A stretch of 64,000 bases of DNA from an uncultured Desulfobacteraceae bacterium (GTDB lineage Bacteria > Desulfobacterota > Desulfobacteria > Desulfobacterales > Desulfatirhabdiaceae): contig CAJBLH010000081.1 of NCBI GenBank assembly GCA_903953895.1, positions 1-64,000 of the forward strand. Direction: 5' to 3'. A program made the position numbers and the translations under genes. How positions within the stretch are numbered: the first letter of the stretch is position 1; each line of letters begins with the position of its first letter. Below the pieces are notes generated by a model. It was not told where the DNA came from. It saw nothing but the letters and a program-made list of their open reading frames with translations, and searched no databases. Below, piece by piece: positions 39,184 through 48,472 of the stretch.

Positions 39184-40029
39184 ATGAATATCTTGTTGAC
39201 TAATGATGATGGTATCTATGCACCCGGTCTGTGGGTACTGTATCGCCGATTTTCTTCCGCCGCCCACACGGTCACAGTGGTGGCGCCGGACAGGGAACGC
39301 AGCGCCGTCGGGCACGGCATTACACTTCATGAACCGCTTCGCGCCACACGTGTTCGTGTGCATGGAGAAGGCAAAGGGTATGCGGTGAACGGCACTCCAG
39401 CAGACTGCATCAAGCTGAGCGTTCTGGAAATCCTTAAAACCAGGCCGGATATGGTGATTTCCGGCATCAATCCCGGGGCCAATGTCGGCATCAACGCCCA
39501 CTACTCGGGAACCGTTGCCGCTGCACGTGAAGCGGCTCTGCTGGGGCTGGTGTCTTTGGCCGTATCTATCAACCGCCATCAACCGGCCTATTTCGAAGAT
39601 GCGGCTGCTTTCATCGAACGCCTTTCCCATCTGGTGATGGAAAAGGGACTGCCCTCGGGAGTGTTTTTAAATATCAATATACCCGACATTCCCATCCAGG
39701 CTGTTCGCGGCATTTCCGTCAGCAGCCAGGGAGTTTCCCTTTCCCGCGAAGGCTTTGAAAAAAGAGTGGACCCCCGGAATCGGATCTATTACTGGCAAGA
39801 ACTGGAGTCTCCTGCAGACTTCAAGGGAGCCGAGATGGACGGCAACGTACTCAGCCGTGAATCCATCTCCATCACTCCCATGCGATGCGATATGACGGAT
39901 TACGAAGTCATGGCCGACTTGAAAACCTGGAATATCGGCATATCTGCGTGCGATGTTCCAACGACTTTCACAGATCAGACACCCGGGGAGCATTCCCCCA
40001 CGCCCCAACCATCAACCAAGGTTCGTTAA
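39184..40029 (+). CDS. surE: 5'/3'-nucleotidase SurE
   Basis: A 281-residue metal-dependent nucleotidase with the family start MNILLTNDDGIYAPG (1-15), whose Asp8 and Asp9 bind metal, and VSGINPGANVG near 93-103. Length and motifs match the family (about 250-280). A longer open frame from 39118 is rejected because the conserved N-terminus begins at 39184. It is followed without a gap by the YhaM-like gene. Confidence 0.92.
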   Translation: MNILLTNDDGIYAPGLWVLYRRFSSAAHTVTVVAPDRERSAVGHGITLHEPLRATRVRVHGEGKGYAVNGTPADCIKLSVLEILKTRPDMVISGINPGANVGINAHYSGTVAAAREAALLGLVSLAVSINRHQPAYFEDAAAFIERLSHLVMEKGLPSGVFLNINIPDIPIQAVRGISVSSQGVSLSREGFEKRVDPRNRIYYWQELESPADFKGAEMDGNVLSRESISITPMRCDMTDYEVMADLKTWNIGISACDVPTTFTDQTPGEHSPTPQPSTKVR

Positions 40030-40983
40030 ATGCCAAAAAAACAATTTGTCAACACTTTGAAACCCGGTGAAACCGTAGATGACGTTTTTGTGCTGTCTGA
40101 AAAGAATCTGGCGCAGAAAAAAGACGGGAAAAACTATCTGAATCTTACCTTCGTGGATCGAACCGGCAGCATCAAGGCCGTACTCTGGGACAATGTCGAG
40201 GATACGGCCGAGCAGATCGCCGCTGGCGACTATGTCATGGTGAAAGGCAGTGTTTCAGAGTACCGGGGAATGCTGCAACTGGTTATTCGAACGGTAATCC
40301 GATCCGAAGCCGAAGACTTTGCCCCCGCTGATTTTCTGCCGGTGACAACCCGTAACATCGATGCCATGTTTGAAAAGCTGATCCAGATCACTGAGACACT
40401 TAAAACCCCTTGTTTTTATGAACTGTTCAAACAGTTTTGGTCGGATGCCGATCTGGTTCGTCTTTTAAAAGCCGCACCGGCGGCCAAAAAAATGCACCAT
40501 GCCTATATCGGCGGACTGCTGGAGCATACCCTTTCCATGGCGATTCTCGTTGACAGGATTGCCGGCCATTATACAGGCGTTGATCGGGATTTGCTGCTGG
40601 CTGGGGCCATTCTTCACGATATCGGCAAAATCCGGGAATTTGAATTCACCACCCACATAGACTATACCAGCGAAGGCAGACTCCTCAGCCACATCGTGAT
40701 CGGCATACAGATCATCGATGAAAAAATGAGGCTGGTCAAAGACTTCCCCGAAGAGCAAGCAGTTCTCTTAAGACATCTTCTGGTCAGTCATCACGGCGTC
40801 CGGAACTTCGGCTCTCCGGAACCGCCCAAAACCATTGAAGCCGTCTTGCTGAATCATATCGATGAAATCGATTCCAAAGTAAAGGGGATTCGGGAGTTCA
40901 TGGCCTCCGAAGACCCGAATGCCGCCTGGACATCTTTTCATAAACTGCTGGATCGGCATTTTTACATGGGGAAAAAAAGTTGA
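40030..40983 (+). CDS. OB-fold/HD-domain 3'-5' exoribonuclease, YhaM-like
   Basis: A 317-residue protein. An N-terminal OB fold (about 15-95, NLTFVDRTGSIKAVLWDN) is followed by an HD phosphohydrolase domain with HHAYIGGLLEHTLSMA (about 156-171) and the metal-binding AILHDIGKIREFE (about 197-209). This arrangement and length match YhaM of Firmicutes, a 3'-5' exoribonuclease, and related proteins common in Desulfobacterota. It starts directly after the surE stop. Confidence 0.85.
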   Translation: MPKKQFVNTLKPGETVDDVFVLSEKNLAQKKDGKNYLNLTFVDRTGSIKAVLWDNVEDTAEQIAAGDYVMVKGSVSEYRGMLQLVIRTVIRSEAEDFAPADFLPVTTRNIDAMFEKLIQITETLKTPCFYELFKQFWSDADLVRLLKAAPAAKKMHHAYIGGLLEHTLSMAILVDRIAGHYTGVDRDLLLAGAILHDIGKIREFEFTTHIDYTSEGRLLSHIVIGIQIIDEKMRLVKDFPEEQAVLLRHLLVSHHGVRNFGSPEPPKTIEAVLLNHIDEIDSKVKGIREFMASEDPNAAWTSFHKLLDRHFYMGKKS

Positions 40984-41006
40984 TTTAGCCTTATTTAGAT
41001 CCAATA

Positions 41007-41690
41007 ATGAGCCATATGTTTATCACACTCGAAGGCATTGAAGGATCGGGCAAATCAACACAGATTCTTCATATATTTCATTTTCTGAATACATCGGGGC
41101 TTAAATGCGTCATGACGCGGGAGCCCGGTGGAACACAGATCGGGAAAAAAATCCGGTCCATTCTGCTGGACCCGGACAGTGCGGTCATGAATTCCGCTGC
41201 GGAGCTTCTCCTGTATACCGCGGATCGGATACAGCACATTCAGGAAATCATCCTTCCCGCGATCGCAGAAGGCGGCACGATCGTCTGCGACCGATATTTC
41301 GATGCAACCCTCGCCTATCAGGGATTCGCCAGGGGTTTGGACATGACATTGATTCAGAATCTGCATCAACTGATCTGCCGGAATCTAATGCCGGACCTGA
41401 CCTTTCTTCTGGATCTGTCTCCTGAAATCGGTCTGCGGCGGGCATGGAATCAACTGAGATCCGGGTCCCGGGTGGATACCGAATCCCGGTTCGAGAAAGA
41501 AGCCATTGCTTTTCATGAACGCGTCCGTACCGGATACCTGACAATTGCCGAGAACGAACCCGAACGATTCCGAATTATCGATGCCGCTCAAAATGAGGAC
41601 CACGTACAGTCTCAAATCATTCGGATACTGGAATCCGAAATCCGGCAATTCGGCGATCAATCCGTACAGGATACCCACATATGCACATGA
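41007..41690 (+). CDS. tmk: Thymidylate kinase
   Basis: A 227-residue dTMP kinase. P-loop GIEGSGKST (about 10-18), TREPGGTQIG (about 37-46), and DRYFDATLAYQG (about 97-108) are typical; the lid region lies near 150-160. It overlaps the cysteine synthase fusion gene by ten bases. ATGs at 41007 and 41016 are both possible starts. Confidence 0.93.
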   Translation: MSHMFITLEGIEGSGKSTQILHIFHFLNTSGLKCVMTREPGGTQIGKKIRSILLDPDSAVMNSAAELLLYTADRIQHIQEIILPAIAEGGTIVCDRYFDATLAYQGFARGLDMTLIQNLHQLICRNLMPDLTFLLDLSPEIGLRRAWNQLRSGSRVDTESRFEKEAIAFHERVRTGYLTIAENEPERFRIIDAAQNEDHVQSQIIRILESEIRQFGDQSVQDTHICT

Positions 41691-43966
41691 CATATTCTTC
41701 CATACTGGATACCATTGGAAATACGCCTCTGGTTGAGATCAGACATTTGAATCCCAATCCGCGGGTCCGCATTTTTGCCAAACTGGAGTATTTCAATCCT
41801 GGCGGCTCCATCAAGGACCGACCTGCCCGGGCGATGATCGAAGCCGGTGAGGCATCCGGCAACCTGACACCGGGTAAAACCGTTGTAGAGGCAACCAGCG
41901 GAAACACAGGCATCGGACTGGCGCTGGTCTGTTCGGTGAAAGGGTATAAACTGCTCTTGACCATGTCCGATGCCGTCAGCATGGAACGCCAGAAAATTTT
42001 AAAAGCCAGAGGCGCTGAAATCATGCTGACACCGGGACATCTCGGAACGGACGGTGCTATCGAAGAGGTATACCGCCTGGCCCGGGAAAATCCACAGACA
42101 TATTTCATGGCGGATCAGTACAACAATCCGGCCAATTGGCAGTCCCATTATCTCGGCACGGCAGTCGAGGTATGGGAACAGACGCAGGGTCAAATCACCC
42201 ATCTGGTGGCCACCATGGGAACATCCGGCACCCTGATGGGCATGTCGAGAAAATTGAAGGAATATAATCCCAATATTTCCATCATCGGCGTCGAACCGTA
42301 TCTCGGGCATAAAATCCAGGGGCTGAAAAACATGAAGGAAGCCTATCAGCCTGAAATTTACGACAAGAACCGACTCGACAAAAAAAGCAATATCGACGAT
42401 GAAGATGCCTTTGACATGACACGCCGACTGGCCCGAGAAGAAGGAATCTTTGTCGGGATGAGCAGCGGTGCGGCCATGGCAATTGCCGCCAAAGAGGCGG
42501 AACAGTTGACAGAAGGCCAGATCGTGGTCATTTTTCCGGATTCCGGCGAGCGCTATCTCAGCACCCCGCTGTTTGCGGTGCGTGAAAAAATCGAAATGAA
42601 TCTGTTCAACACCTTGACCCGCCGAAAAGAACCTTTTCTGTCTCTGGTTCCGGGGAAAGTTTCGATGTATTCCTGCGGCCCTACCGTCCATGCACGGATG
42701 CATATCGGCGAATGCCGGCGCTTTGTGTTTTCGGATCTGCTCTGCCGGTATCTGGATTTCAGAGGATTCGACGTTACCCACATCATGAATATTACCGATC
42801 TGGATGACAAAACCATCGAAGGCTCTGAAGCGGCCGGCATGAGCCTGCCCGATTTTACCCAGCAATATATCGACCTGTTTTACCGGGATATCGCCGACCT
42901 GAAAATCAAGCCTGCAACCTGTTATCCGAAAGCCAGCGAGCATCTTCAGGATATGGTGGATCTTTCTGAACAACTGGCCCGCAAAGGATTTGCCTACGAA
43001 AAACTGCATTCCCTGTATTTTGATATTTCTCGACTGCCCGACTATGGTAGGCTCTCCGGCATCGATCTGAACAAAATCCGCATAGGCGCCACAGTGGACC
43101 TGGATGAATACGAAAAAGACAACCCCCGGGATTTCACCCTGCTGAAACGATCCCGTCTTTCCGAACTGAAACGGGGGATTTACACCAAGACCCCCTGGGG
43201 AAATGTTCGGCCATCGTGGCATCTGCAATGCGCTGCCATGTCCATGAAATACCTGGGGCCGTCTTTCGATATTCATACCAGCGGACGGGAACTGATGTTT
43301 CCCCACCATGAAAACGAAATCGCCATTGCAGCCGCCTTGAACGGAAAACCCCTGGCCCGTTTCTGGGTGCATTGCGACCGGGTACTCATCGACGGGAAAA
43401 AAGTGGATGAAAAAAAGGCCCGCATTACCCTGGAAAGCCTCGCGGCAATGGGCTATTCGGGTCGCTCCATCCGGTACTGGCTGCTTTCCGGCCATTATCG
43501 AAAACCGCTGACTTTTTCCAGAGATCGGCTCGATGAGGCCCGCAAATCGCTGAACCGACTGGATACCTTTATGGAGAATCTCGATCTGGTTCGAACCGGT
43601 GCTGCCTACCCGGAAATCGATCAGCTCATTTATGATATCCGCAGCGGTTTTATTACCGCCATGGATGATGATTTAAACATCTCCGCCGCGCTGGCGTCCT
43701 TGTTTAACCGCATCAAGCAGATCAACAGTCTGATTCAGCATCAAGCCATCGACCCGGATGGTGCGGCCAAAATTCTTGCCGCTGTTCGACAGATCGATGG
43801 CGTGCTTCACGTATTGCGAAGCGATACCGAGACATTGCCTCGGGATATTCTGGAACTGATCGAAAACAGAAACCGGGCCAGACAAGAGAAAAACTGGGCG
43901 CTGGCCGATCATATCCGGGATGCGCTGGTGATTGGCGGTGTTGTGTTGCGCGACGACAAGATGTAA
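41681..43966 (+). CDS. Cysteine synthase fused to a CysRS-like domain lacking KMSKS
   Basis: A 761-residue two-part protein. Residues about 5-300 are a CysK/CysM-type PLP synthase, with Lys45 (GGSIKDR), TSGNTGIGL (72-80), GTSGTLMG (180-187) and SSGAAMA (261-267). Residues about 306-761 resemble cysteinyl-tRNA synthetase. The zinc ligands are kept (Cys332 in YSCGPTV, Cys517 in WHLQCAAMS, HHENE at 542-546), but HIGH reads HIGE (341-344) and KMSKS is replaced by KVDEK (574-578). The catalytic ATP motifs are therefore damaged and the second half may not charge tRNA. It overlaps tmk; an ATG at 41687 is an alternative start. Confidence 0.88.
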   Translation: MHMTYSSILDTIGNTPLVEIRHLNPNPRVRIFAKLEYFNPGGSIKDRPARAMIEAGEASGNLTPGKTVVEATSGNTGIGLALVCSVKGYKLLLTMSDAVSMERQKILKARGAEIMLTPGHLGTDGAIEEVYRLARENPQTYFMADQYNNPANWQSHYLGTAVEVWEQTQGQITHLVATMGTSGTLMGMSRKLKEYNPNISIIGVEPYLGHKIQGLKNMKEAYQPEIYDKNRLDKKSNIDDEDAFDMTRRLAREEGIFVGMSSGAAMAIAAKEAEQLTEGQIVVIFPDSGERYLSTPLFAVREKIEMNLFNTLTRRKEPFLSLVPGKVSMYSCGPTVHARMHIGECRRFVFSDLLCRYLDFRGFDVTHIMNITDLDDKTIEGSEAAGMSLPDFTQQYIDLFYRDIADLKIKPATCYPKASEHLQDMVDLSEQLARKGFAYEKLHSLYFDISRLPDYGRLSGIDLNKIRIGATVDLDEYEKDNPRDFTLLKRSRLSELKRGIYTKTPWGNVRPSWHLQCAAMSMKYLGPSFDIHTSGRELMFPHHENEIAIAAALNGKPLARFWVHCDRVLIDGKKVDEKKARITLESLAAMGYSGRSIRYWLLSGHYRKPLTFSRDRLDEARKSLNRLDTFMENLDLVRTGAAYPEIDQLIYDIRSGFITAMDDDLNISAALASLFNRIKQINSLIQHQAIDPDGAAKILAAVRQIDGVLHVLRSDTETLPRDILELIENRNRARQEKNWALADHIRDALVIGGVVLRDDKM

Positions 43967-43971
43967 GGGAA

Positions 43972-43990
43972 CCGGCATGAATCATGCCGG
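43972..43990 (+). terminator. Short perfect hairpin after the cysteine fusion gene
   Basis: CCGGCATGA and TCATGCCGG are perfectly complementary across one base. There is no T tract after it, so it may stabilise the 3' end or act as a weak terminator. Confidence 0.4.
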
Positions 43991-44091
43991 GCTTCACCCC
44001 AAAGCATGAAAATTTCACGATGCATTTTTTTCGTGTATATCCATGTAGAAATTATTTAACCAAGTCAGAAAATCAGAAGGAAATATTGTTC

Positions 44092-45090
44092 ATGACCCCG
44101 ATCTATTTTCCATTTACCTGGGCCGATGCGTCCACAGTTCAGGCAATTACGGCCGTTTTCCCTAAAATCGCCGTTTATCACCCCCTGATTCGAAGCCTTC
44201 CTTCACGGCTGAAACTGTTTGAACAGGCCGGAAATCTTGAAATCCGCGTACCGGTTACTGCAGACAGCGACAAACTGGAAATGCTGGCAGCCGATTATCA
44301 GAATTGGGCCAGACTGCACCAGGGAAGCGACCTGGCGTTTTTGAAAATCCGGCAACCCGATGCGCCGTTCATGGACCATCTGTCATCCCGCATCCAATCT
44401 GAAATTCTGCATTACCAGGAAACTGCACCGGATCAATCCGGAAATTCGGTTTTTAATGCCAGACTTTTCCTTGAAATCGCAGCAACTTACGATGCCCAAC
44501 AGACCGAGATCAATTGTGACCTGTCAAACATCCGGAATATGGAAAAACGCTTTATGGCGGCATTGGGAGACCCTGCAGAAATGGAAGCGCCGGCTTCTCT
44601 GGGTAATCTGCCGCTCACCCAGGATGATCCCCGAGAGTATATGCTCTCTGAAAGACTTCAGGCATGGTCCACATTGTTTCTTCAGGACAGCCGGTGTACG
44701 GACGCAGGTCTGTGGGTTACTTCCCGCGCATCTGTTATCGAGTGGATTCAAGATGAGGTCGATATGGCGCCGGTATTGGAAATAAACTGTATTCCCATTC
44801 ATCAAACCATCGATGACAGCACCCGTTTCTGGCAGGAAAGCATCCTGACATATCTGTCGCAGCTGCAGAAAACGCCGTGGCCGTCCGCCGTCAAAACGTT
44901 CGAACCGCCTTCTTCGGATTATGCATGGGAAAATGCGGTTTCAGTGAAAGGTTTTATCATTCCGAACCAGACACCGTCGGTTTTTTTTCGGAAACTGGCG
45001 GCAGTACCGGAGGCTTCATCATCTTCGTTGAATATAATGTCCTCAAAGCCGGCCATGCATACAATAGCAATTTATATCAGCATGCTATAG
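44092..45090 (+). CDS. Hypothetical protein, no family recognised
   Basis: A 332-residue soluble, mostly helical protein without signal peptide, membrane segment or motif that I recognise. The start at 44092 is chosen because AGAAGGA lies about ten bases upstream and the text upstream (from 43984) overlaps the hairpin after the fusion gene. Its opening TPIYFPFTWADASTVQ and the tandem AVFPKIAVYHPL are distinctive. It follows the cysteine synthase fusion on the same strand and converges with moaE. Confidence 0.7.
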   Translation: MTPIYFPFTWADASTVQAITAVFPKIAVYHPLIRSLPSRLKLFEQAGNLEIRVPVTADSDKLEMLAADYQNWARLHQGSDLAFLKIRQPDAPFMDHLSSRIQSEILHYQETAPDQSGNSVFNARLFLEIAATYDAQQTEINCDLSNIRNMEKRFMAALGDPAEMEAPASLGNLPLTQDDPREYMLSERLQAWSTLFLQDSRCTDAGLWVTSRASVIEWIQDEVDMAPVLEINCIPIHQTIDDSTRFWQESILTYLSQLQKTPWPSAVKTFEPPSSDYAWENAVSVKGFIIPNQTPSVFFRKLAAVPEASSSSLNIMSSKPAMHTIAIYISML

Positions 45091-45148
45091 AACATGCATC
45101 ACTCCGGAAGCCTCATAGAGGTATGTGGCTTAATGCCGTCAGCAAGTG

Positions 45149-45508
45149 CTACACAAAATACTGGGTTTTCTGCGTCACTGTCGCTTTGATGGTATTCAGA
45201 GTATCCTCGAGCGCCGAGATGACATTCTCCCGGATATCTCCGGCCACCACGATGAACATGACATCCTCCCCTACCTTTAAATCCTTAACGGCATTGATAT
45301 GGACGAGAATCTCCATGATGCCCTCACGGCTTTTGTGCGCATCGATGACCTGTTGCAGTTTTTCCTGGTCAACCACGATGCGAAGGCCGGATACCTGCCG
45401 TCCATCCCGAGAGGTGGAACGCACCACGCCATTGTGACAGAGAATCATCCCGACCCTGGGATAATCCGGATGCTGTTTGATTCTTTCAATCAACTGGGTT
45501 AAGTTCAT
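45149..45508 (-). CDS. Divergent MoaE-like protein (molybdopterin synthase large subunit family)
   Basis: A 119-residue protein with the overall MoaE layout: GMILCHNGVVRSTSR (about 20-34) equals the first strand and VR motif, KVGEDVMFIVVAGDIRENV the central strand, and NTIKATVTQKTQYF the C-terminal lysine segment. It is about 30 residues shorter than Escherichia coli MoaE, and the HRxG motif reads HINA, so activity as molybdopterin synthase is uncertain. It overlaps mobA by ATGA, with AAGGAG upstream, which supports a molybdenum cofactor role. Confidence 0.7.
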   Translation of the reverse strand: MNLTQLIERIKQHPDYPRVGMILCHNGVVRSTSRDGRQVSGLRIVVDQEKLQQVIDAHKSREGIMEILVHINAVKDLKVGEDVMFIVVAGDIRENVISALEDTLNTIKATVTQKTQYFV

Positions 45509-46119
45509 ACCGTCTCCTTTTCCAAAGATTTGACAGCCATCAGATCTTCGGGGGTATTGATGTTGACAAACGAGACCAGATCAGGGTCTGCTTTTCGCAC
45601 TCTTGCCTCGGAAATTCTATTGATTCGGGATTCCTGAAATACCCGCTGAATTTTCAGCTTTTCCTGCTGAATATGCGATTCGATGGTTTTCATGCAGGAT
45701 TTGGAATAGACGGCGCAGAGTGGCTCCAGGCCATTGGCCGTTTCCGGAATCACGGCATCTGTTCCGGGTCTGGCCTGTGAAATCAGCAACTGGACCAGTT
45801 CCGGCTTTATAAACGGGGCGTCACAGGCGCTGACAAAAACATAGGGCCGGGAAGCGTAAAACAAACCTGCATGGATTCCGGTTAAAGAGCTGCGAACGGT
45901 AAGCAGATCGGTTACCGTCAGCATGTTCCAGTTCAGATACGCCTGGGGTGTATTGGTCACCAGAATGATTTCGCTGAAAATATCTGAATACACCGCAACA
46001 ATATGATCCAGAATCGGTTTTCCGTGGATCGCGATCATGGCCTTGTCTCTGCCGTTAAGCCGCTTGCTCAGGCCGCCGGCAAGAATGACACCCGAACATT
46101 TATCGCCGATTGGGTTCAT
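45505..46119 (-). CDS. mobA: Molybdenum cofactor guanylyltransferase MobA
   Basis: A 204-residue nucleotidyltransferase. GVILAGGLSKRLNGRDKAMI (about 10-29) is the GTP-binding motif with its lysine, VFVSACDAPFI (about 94-104) supplies the metal-binding aspartate, and NINTPEDL is the typical C-terminus. It attaches GMP to molybdopterin for DMSO reductase-family enzymes such as formate dehydrogenases. It is translationally coupled to the MoaE-like gene. Confidence 0.88.
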   Translation of the reverse strand: MNPIGDKCSGVILAGGLSKRLNGRDKAMIAIHGKPILDHIVAVYSDIFSEIILVTNTPQAYLNWNMLTVTDLLTVRSSLTGIHAGLFYASRPYVFVSACDAPFIKPELVQLLISQARPGTDAVIPETANGLEPLCAVYSKSCMKTIESHIQQEKLKIQRVFQESRINRISEARVRKADPDLVSFVNINTPEDLMAVKSLEKETV

Positions 46120-46164
46120 ATTGTTGTTGATGCCTGTGAAACTATAATGGTTCGAAATGATCTA

Positions 46165-46184
46165 TATAGACATTCAGAAAAATA
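46165..46184 (+). mobile_element. MITE left-end fragment
   Basis: TATAGACATTCAGAAAAATA is identical to the first 20 bases of the copy at 53081, including the TA flank, and then the match stops. No second end is found nearby. It is a truncated or decayed copy upstream of the CDH-like gene. Confidence 0.7.
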
Positions 46185-46405
46185 CAATGCGACGGGTTAT
46201 GAATGATTTTTTATAAAAATGCAAATAGTTCTCTCTGGTCTTGTCGAAACCGTTACGCGGGTCATTTCGGATAAATGTAAGCTGGGTAAAGTGATGTATT
46301 GCCATCCCGGATTTCCTGTAATAAATGGGGAGGATATAAAGGCGCAGAAATCAGTCAAAACACGCGCAATCCATGCAACTACCGGGAATTTCAAGGAGAA
46401 ACGTT

Positions 46406-47167
46406 ATGGTTTATGGAGAGATACCAATAATGGAATTATCGACACGCCGCACTGAACACAAAACATCACGATTTCATTTCCTTTTCTATCCATGGGTTCG
46501 GGCGCTTATATTCAGCTTGCTGATTATTTCAGGCAATTCTGTTGGATTGCCGGCAGTTGCAGAGGGTGCCAGGGATGCGCTCTGGGAAATCATCTCGTCG
46601 TGCCTTGAACCCACAGTCGCAGATTACTGCAAATCCTGCCGCTGGCCGAGAGCTGAATCAGCATGCCCCCATGATGGCAACTGCACCCGTACAACAGAGG
46701 TATGGGCAGAGACCCGGGATTTTGCCGTTATCCGGGATCTAAAAATGTGCGGCTGCCCCGAAGGGTTTGTGCATGGGCTTGCCATTCCCCGTACACGGGT
46801 TACGGGCGTTGAAGACCCGAATCGCCCGGACGGCATCTGGCGATTTGCCTGGGATGCTGCACGAAATAAAATCGACGCCCCGTCCGCCATCGCACTGGCC
46901 GTGAATCCGCCGAATCTGCGAAGCCAAGATCAACTCCACGTCCATATTGTGCGCCTCAAACAAGATGCCCGCAGGCAACTTAACGAACCGCCATCATCTC
47001 GGTTGCAGGACCTCGACGGCGTCTGGCGTGCCGCCGCCCAGAGCGCCAAAGAAAGGAACCTGATCGACTACGGCGTAATCGTTGTCAGCCACCCCGATGG
47101 CGGATTTCTGGTTCGGGTTGAAAAAGACAGCCCCGAGTGGCTCTACACCGAAGCAACATGCCGATAA
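46406..47167 (+). CDS. CDP-diacylglycerol diphosphatase-like (CDH family) secreted protein
   Basis: A 253-residue protein with a signal anchor or signal peptide (about 20-50, after a basic N-terminus). HGLAIPRTRVTGVEDP (about 124-139), FAWDAARNKI and SQDQLHVHI (about 178-186) match the CDH family of the HIT superfamily, where HxH serves as catalytic site. Residues about 72-92 hold a cysteine-rich insert (CKSC...CPHDGNC) that is not typical. AAGGAG lies eight bases before the ATG at 46406. The natural substrate could be CDP-diacylglycerol or another nucleotide. Confidence 0.75.
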   Translation: MVYGEIPIMELSTRRTEHKTSRFHFLFYPWVRALIFSLLIISGNSVGLPAVAEGARDALWEIISSCLEPTVADYCKSCRWPRAESACPHDGNCTRTTEVWAETRDFAVIRDLKMCGCPEGFVHGLAIPRTRVTGVEDPNRPDGIWRFAWDAARNKIDAPSAIALAVNPPNLRSQDQLHVHIVRLKQDARRQLNEPPSSRLQDLDGVWRAAAQSAKERNLIDYGVIVVSHPDGGFLVRVEKDSPEWLYTEATCR

Positions 47168-47306
47168 TATCTGGAAAGTATATCTGTTTGATCCTGGAGG
47201 GATTCCGGAAAGCATTGCGCTTGATCCCTTCTTTCGTCTCTGTTATTAACTCCACCACAGAAAAACGATCCCCTGCTTTCAAAGAAAATTAACAACTGGA
47301 GGATAT

Positions 47307-48455
47307 ATGCTGGAAAAAGGAGCTTTAACCGGAATCACCGTCTTGGACCTTTCAAGACTTCTGCCGGGGCCGTACAGTTCGATGATCCTGGCGGATCACG
47401 GCGCAAGGGTGATTTCCATCGAAGACAAACGCTTTATTGCAGACGGTTTTTTCATCACGACCGTAAACCGGAACAAGGAGCACCTTTCCCTGGATTTGAA
47501 GACCGCCGAGGGGCAGGAAATTTTTTTTCGCCTGGCGAAAACCGCGGATGTGATCATGGAAGGATTTCGACCGGGCGTGGTGCAGAGACTTGGCGTCGAT
47601 TACGATACGGTCTCCAAAATGAATCCGGGCATCATTTACTGTTCCATTACCGGCTATGGTCAGACAGGGCCTTACATGAATCGGGTCGGCCACGATATCA
47701 ATTACCTGAGTACTGCGGGAATCCTTGATTTAAACGGTGATCCGGAATCGCCTCCCACCATTCCCGGTGTTCAAGTAGCAGACATTGCCGGCGGCGGAAT
47801 GAATGCAGTGATCGGCATTCTACTGGCGCTTATTGCCAGAAATCAGACCGGCAAGGGCCAGTATATCGATATTTCCATGACCGACGGCACCCTGGGGCTT
47901 CTGTCCATCCCCCTTTTCTTTTATCAACTGACCAACCGGATTTCCACCCGCTCCGACAGCGTGCTGTCTCATCGGTATGCCTGTTACAATACTTATGAAA
48001 CCGCAGACGGACGATATTTATCCATTGGCGCCGTTGAACACCGCTTCTGGAAAAAGCTTTGCGATCATCTGGAATATCCCGAATATATCGACCTGCAATA
48101 TGACGATAGCAGGCGCCTTGAGATTATCGACACCCTGCGCGCCGTCTTCCGCCAGAAAACCATTGATCAGTGGAACAGCGAATTTGGAGAAATAGATATC
48201 TGCTGGAGCAAAGTTCAGAACATCGAAGAAGTACTCAAGGACCCGCTCTTCAGAGATAGAGAAATGGTCGTCGACCTGGAAGGTAACGATGGAAAAACAA
48301 CACCGGTTTTCGGCGTTTCCGTCAAGTTGAGCCAAACACCGGGCAACGTCCGCACCCCGGCTGTGGGTTTTGGAGAAAGCACGGTTTCCATTTTGCGGGA
48401 AATCGGTTATGCTGAAGATGTTATCGCTATGTTTCAGAAAAACTGCGTCGTGTAA
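47307..48455 (+). CDS. Class III CoA-transferase (CaiB/BaiF) family
   Basis: A 382-residue CoA transferase or acyl-CoA racemase family protein. [21 protein letters not shown] (cite: [11 protein letters not shown] at 14-24), [17 protein letters not shown] near 85-101, and [11 protein letters not shown] with the catalytic aspartate near 128 are typical. GGAGG is upstream of the ATG. The family includes formyl-, carnitine- and benzylsuccinate-CoA transferases and alpha-methylacyl-CoA racemases; the substrate cannot be read. Confidence 0.87.
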   Translation: MLEKGALTGITVLDLSRLLPGPYSSMILADHGARVISIEDKRFIADGFFITTVNRNKEHLSLDLKTAEGQEIFFRLAKTADVIMEGFRPGVVQRLGVDYDTVSKMNPGIIYCSITGYGQTGPYMNRVGHDINYLSTAGILDLNGDPESPPTIPGVQVADIAGGGMNAVIGILLALIARNQTGKGQYIDISMTDGTLGLLSIPLFFYQLTNRISTRSDSVLSHRYACYNTYETADGRYLSIGAVEHRFWKKLCDHLEYPEYIDLQYDDSRRLEIIDTLRAVFRQKTIDQWNSEFGEIDICWSKVQNIEEVLKDPLFRDREMVVDLEGNDGKTTPVFGVSVKLSQTPGNVRTPAVGFGESTVSILREIGYAEDVIAMFQKNCVV

Positions 48456-48472
48456 TACGGAAGGCATTTGAT

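Noticed and set aside
46219-46455. 78-codon plus-strand frame upstream of the CDH-like gene
   Set aside because: It overlaps the CDH-like gene in another frame and has no family signature or well-placed ribosome site.
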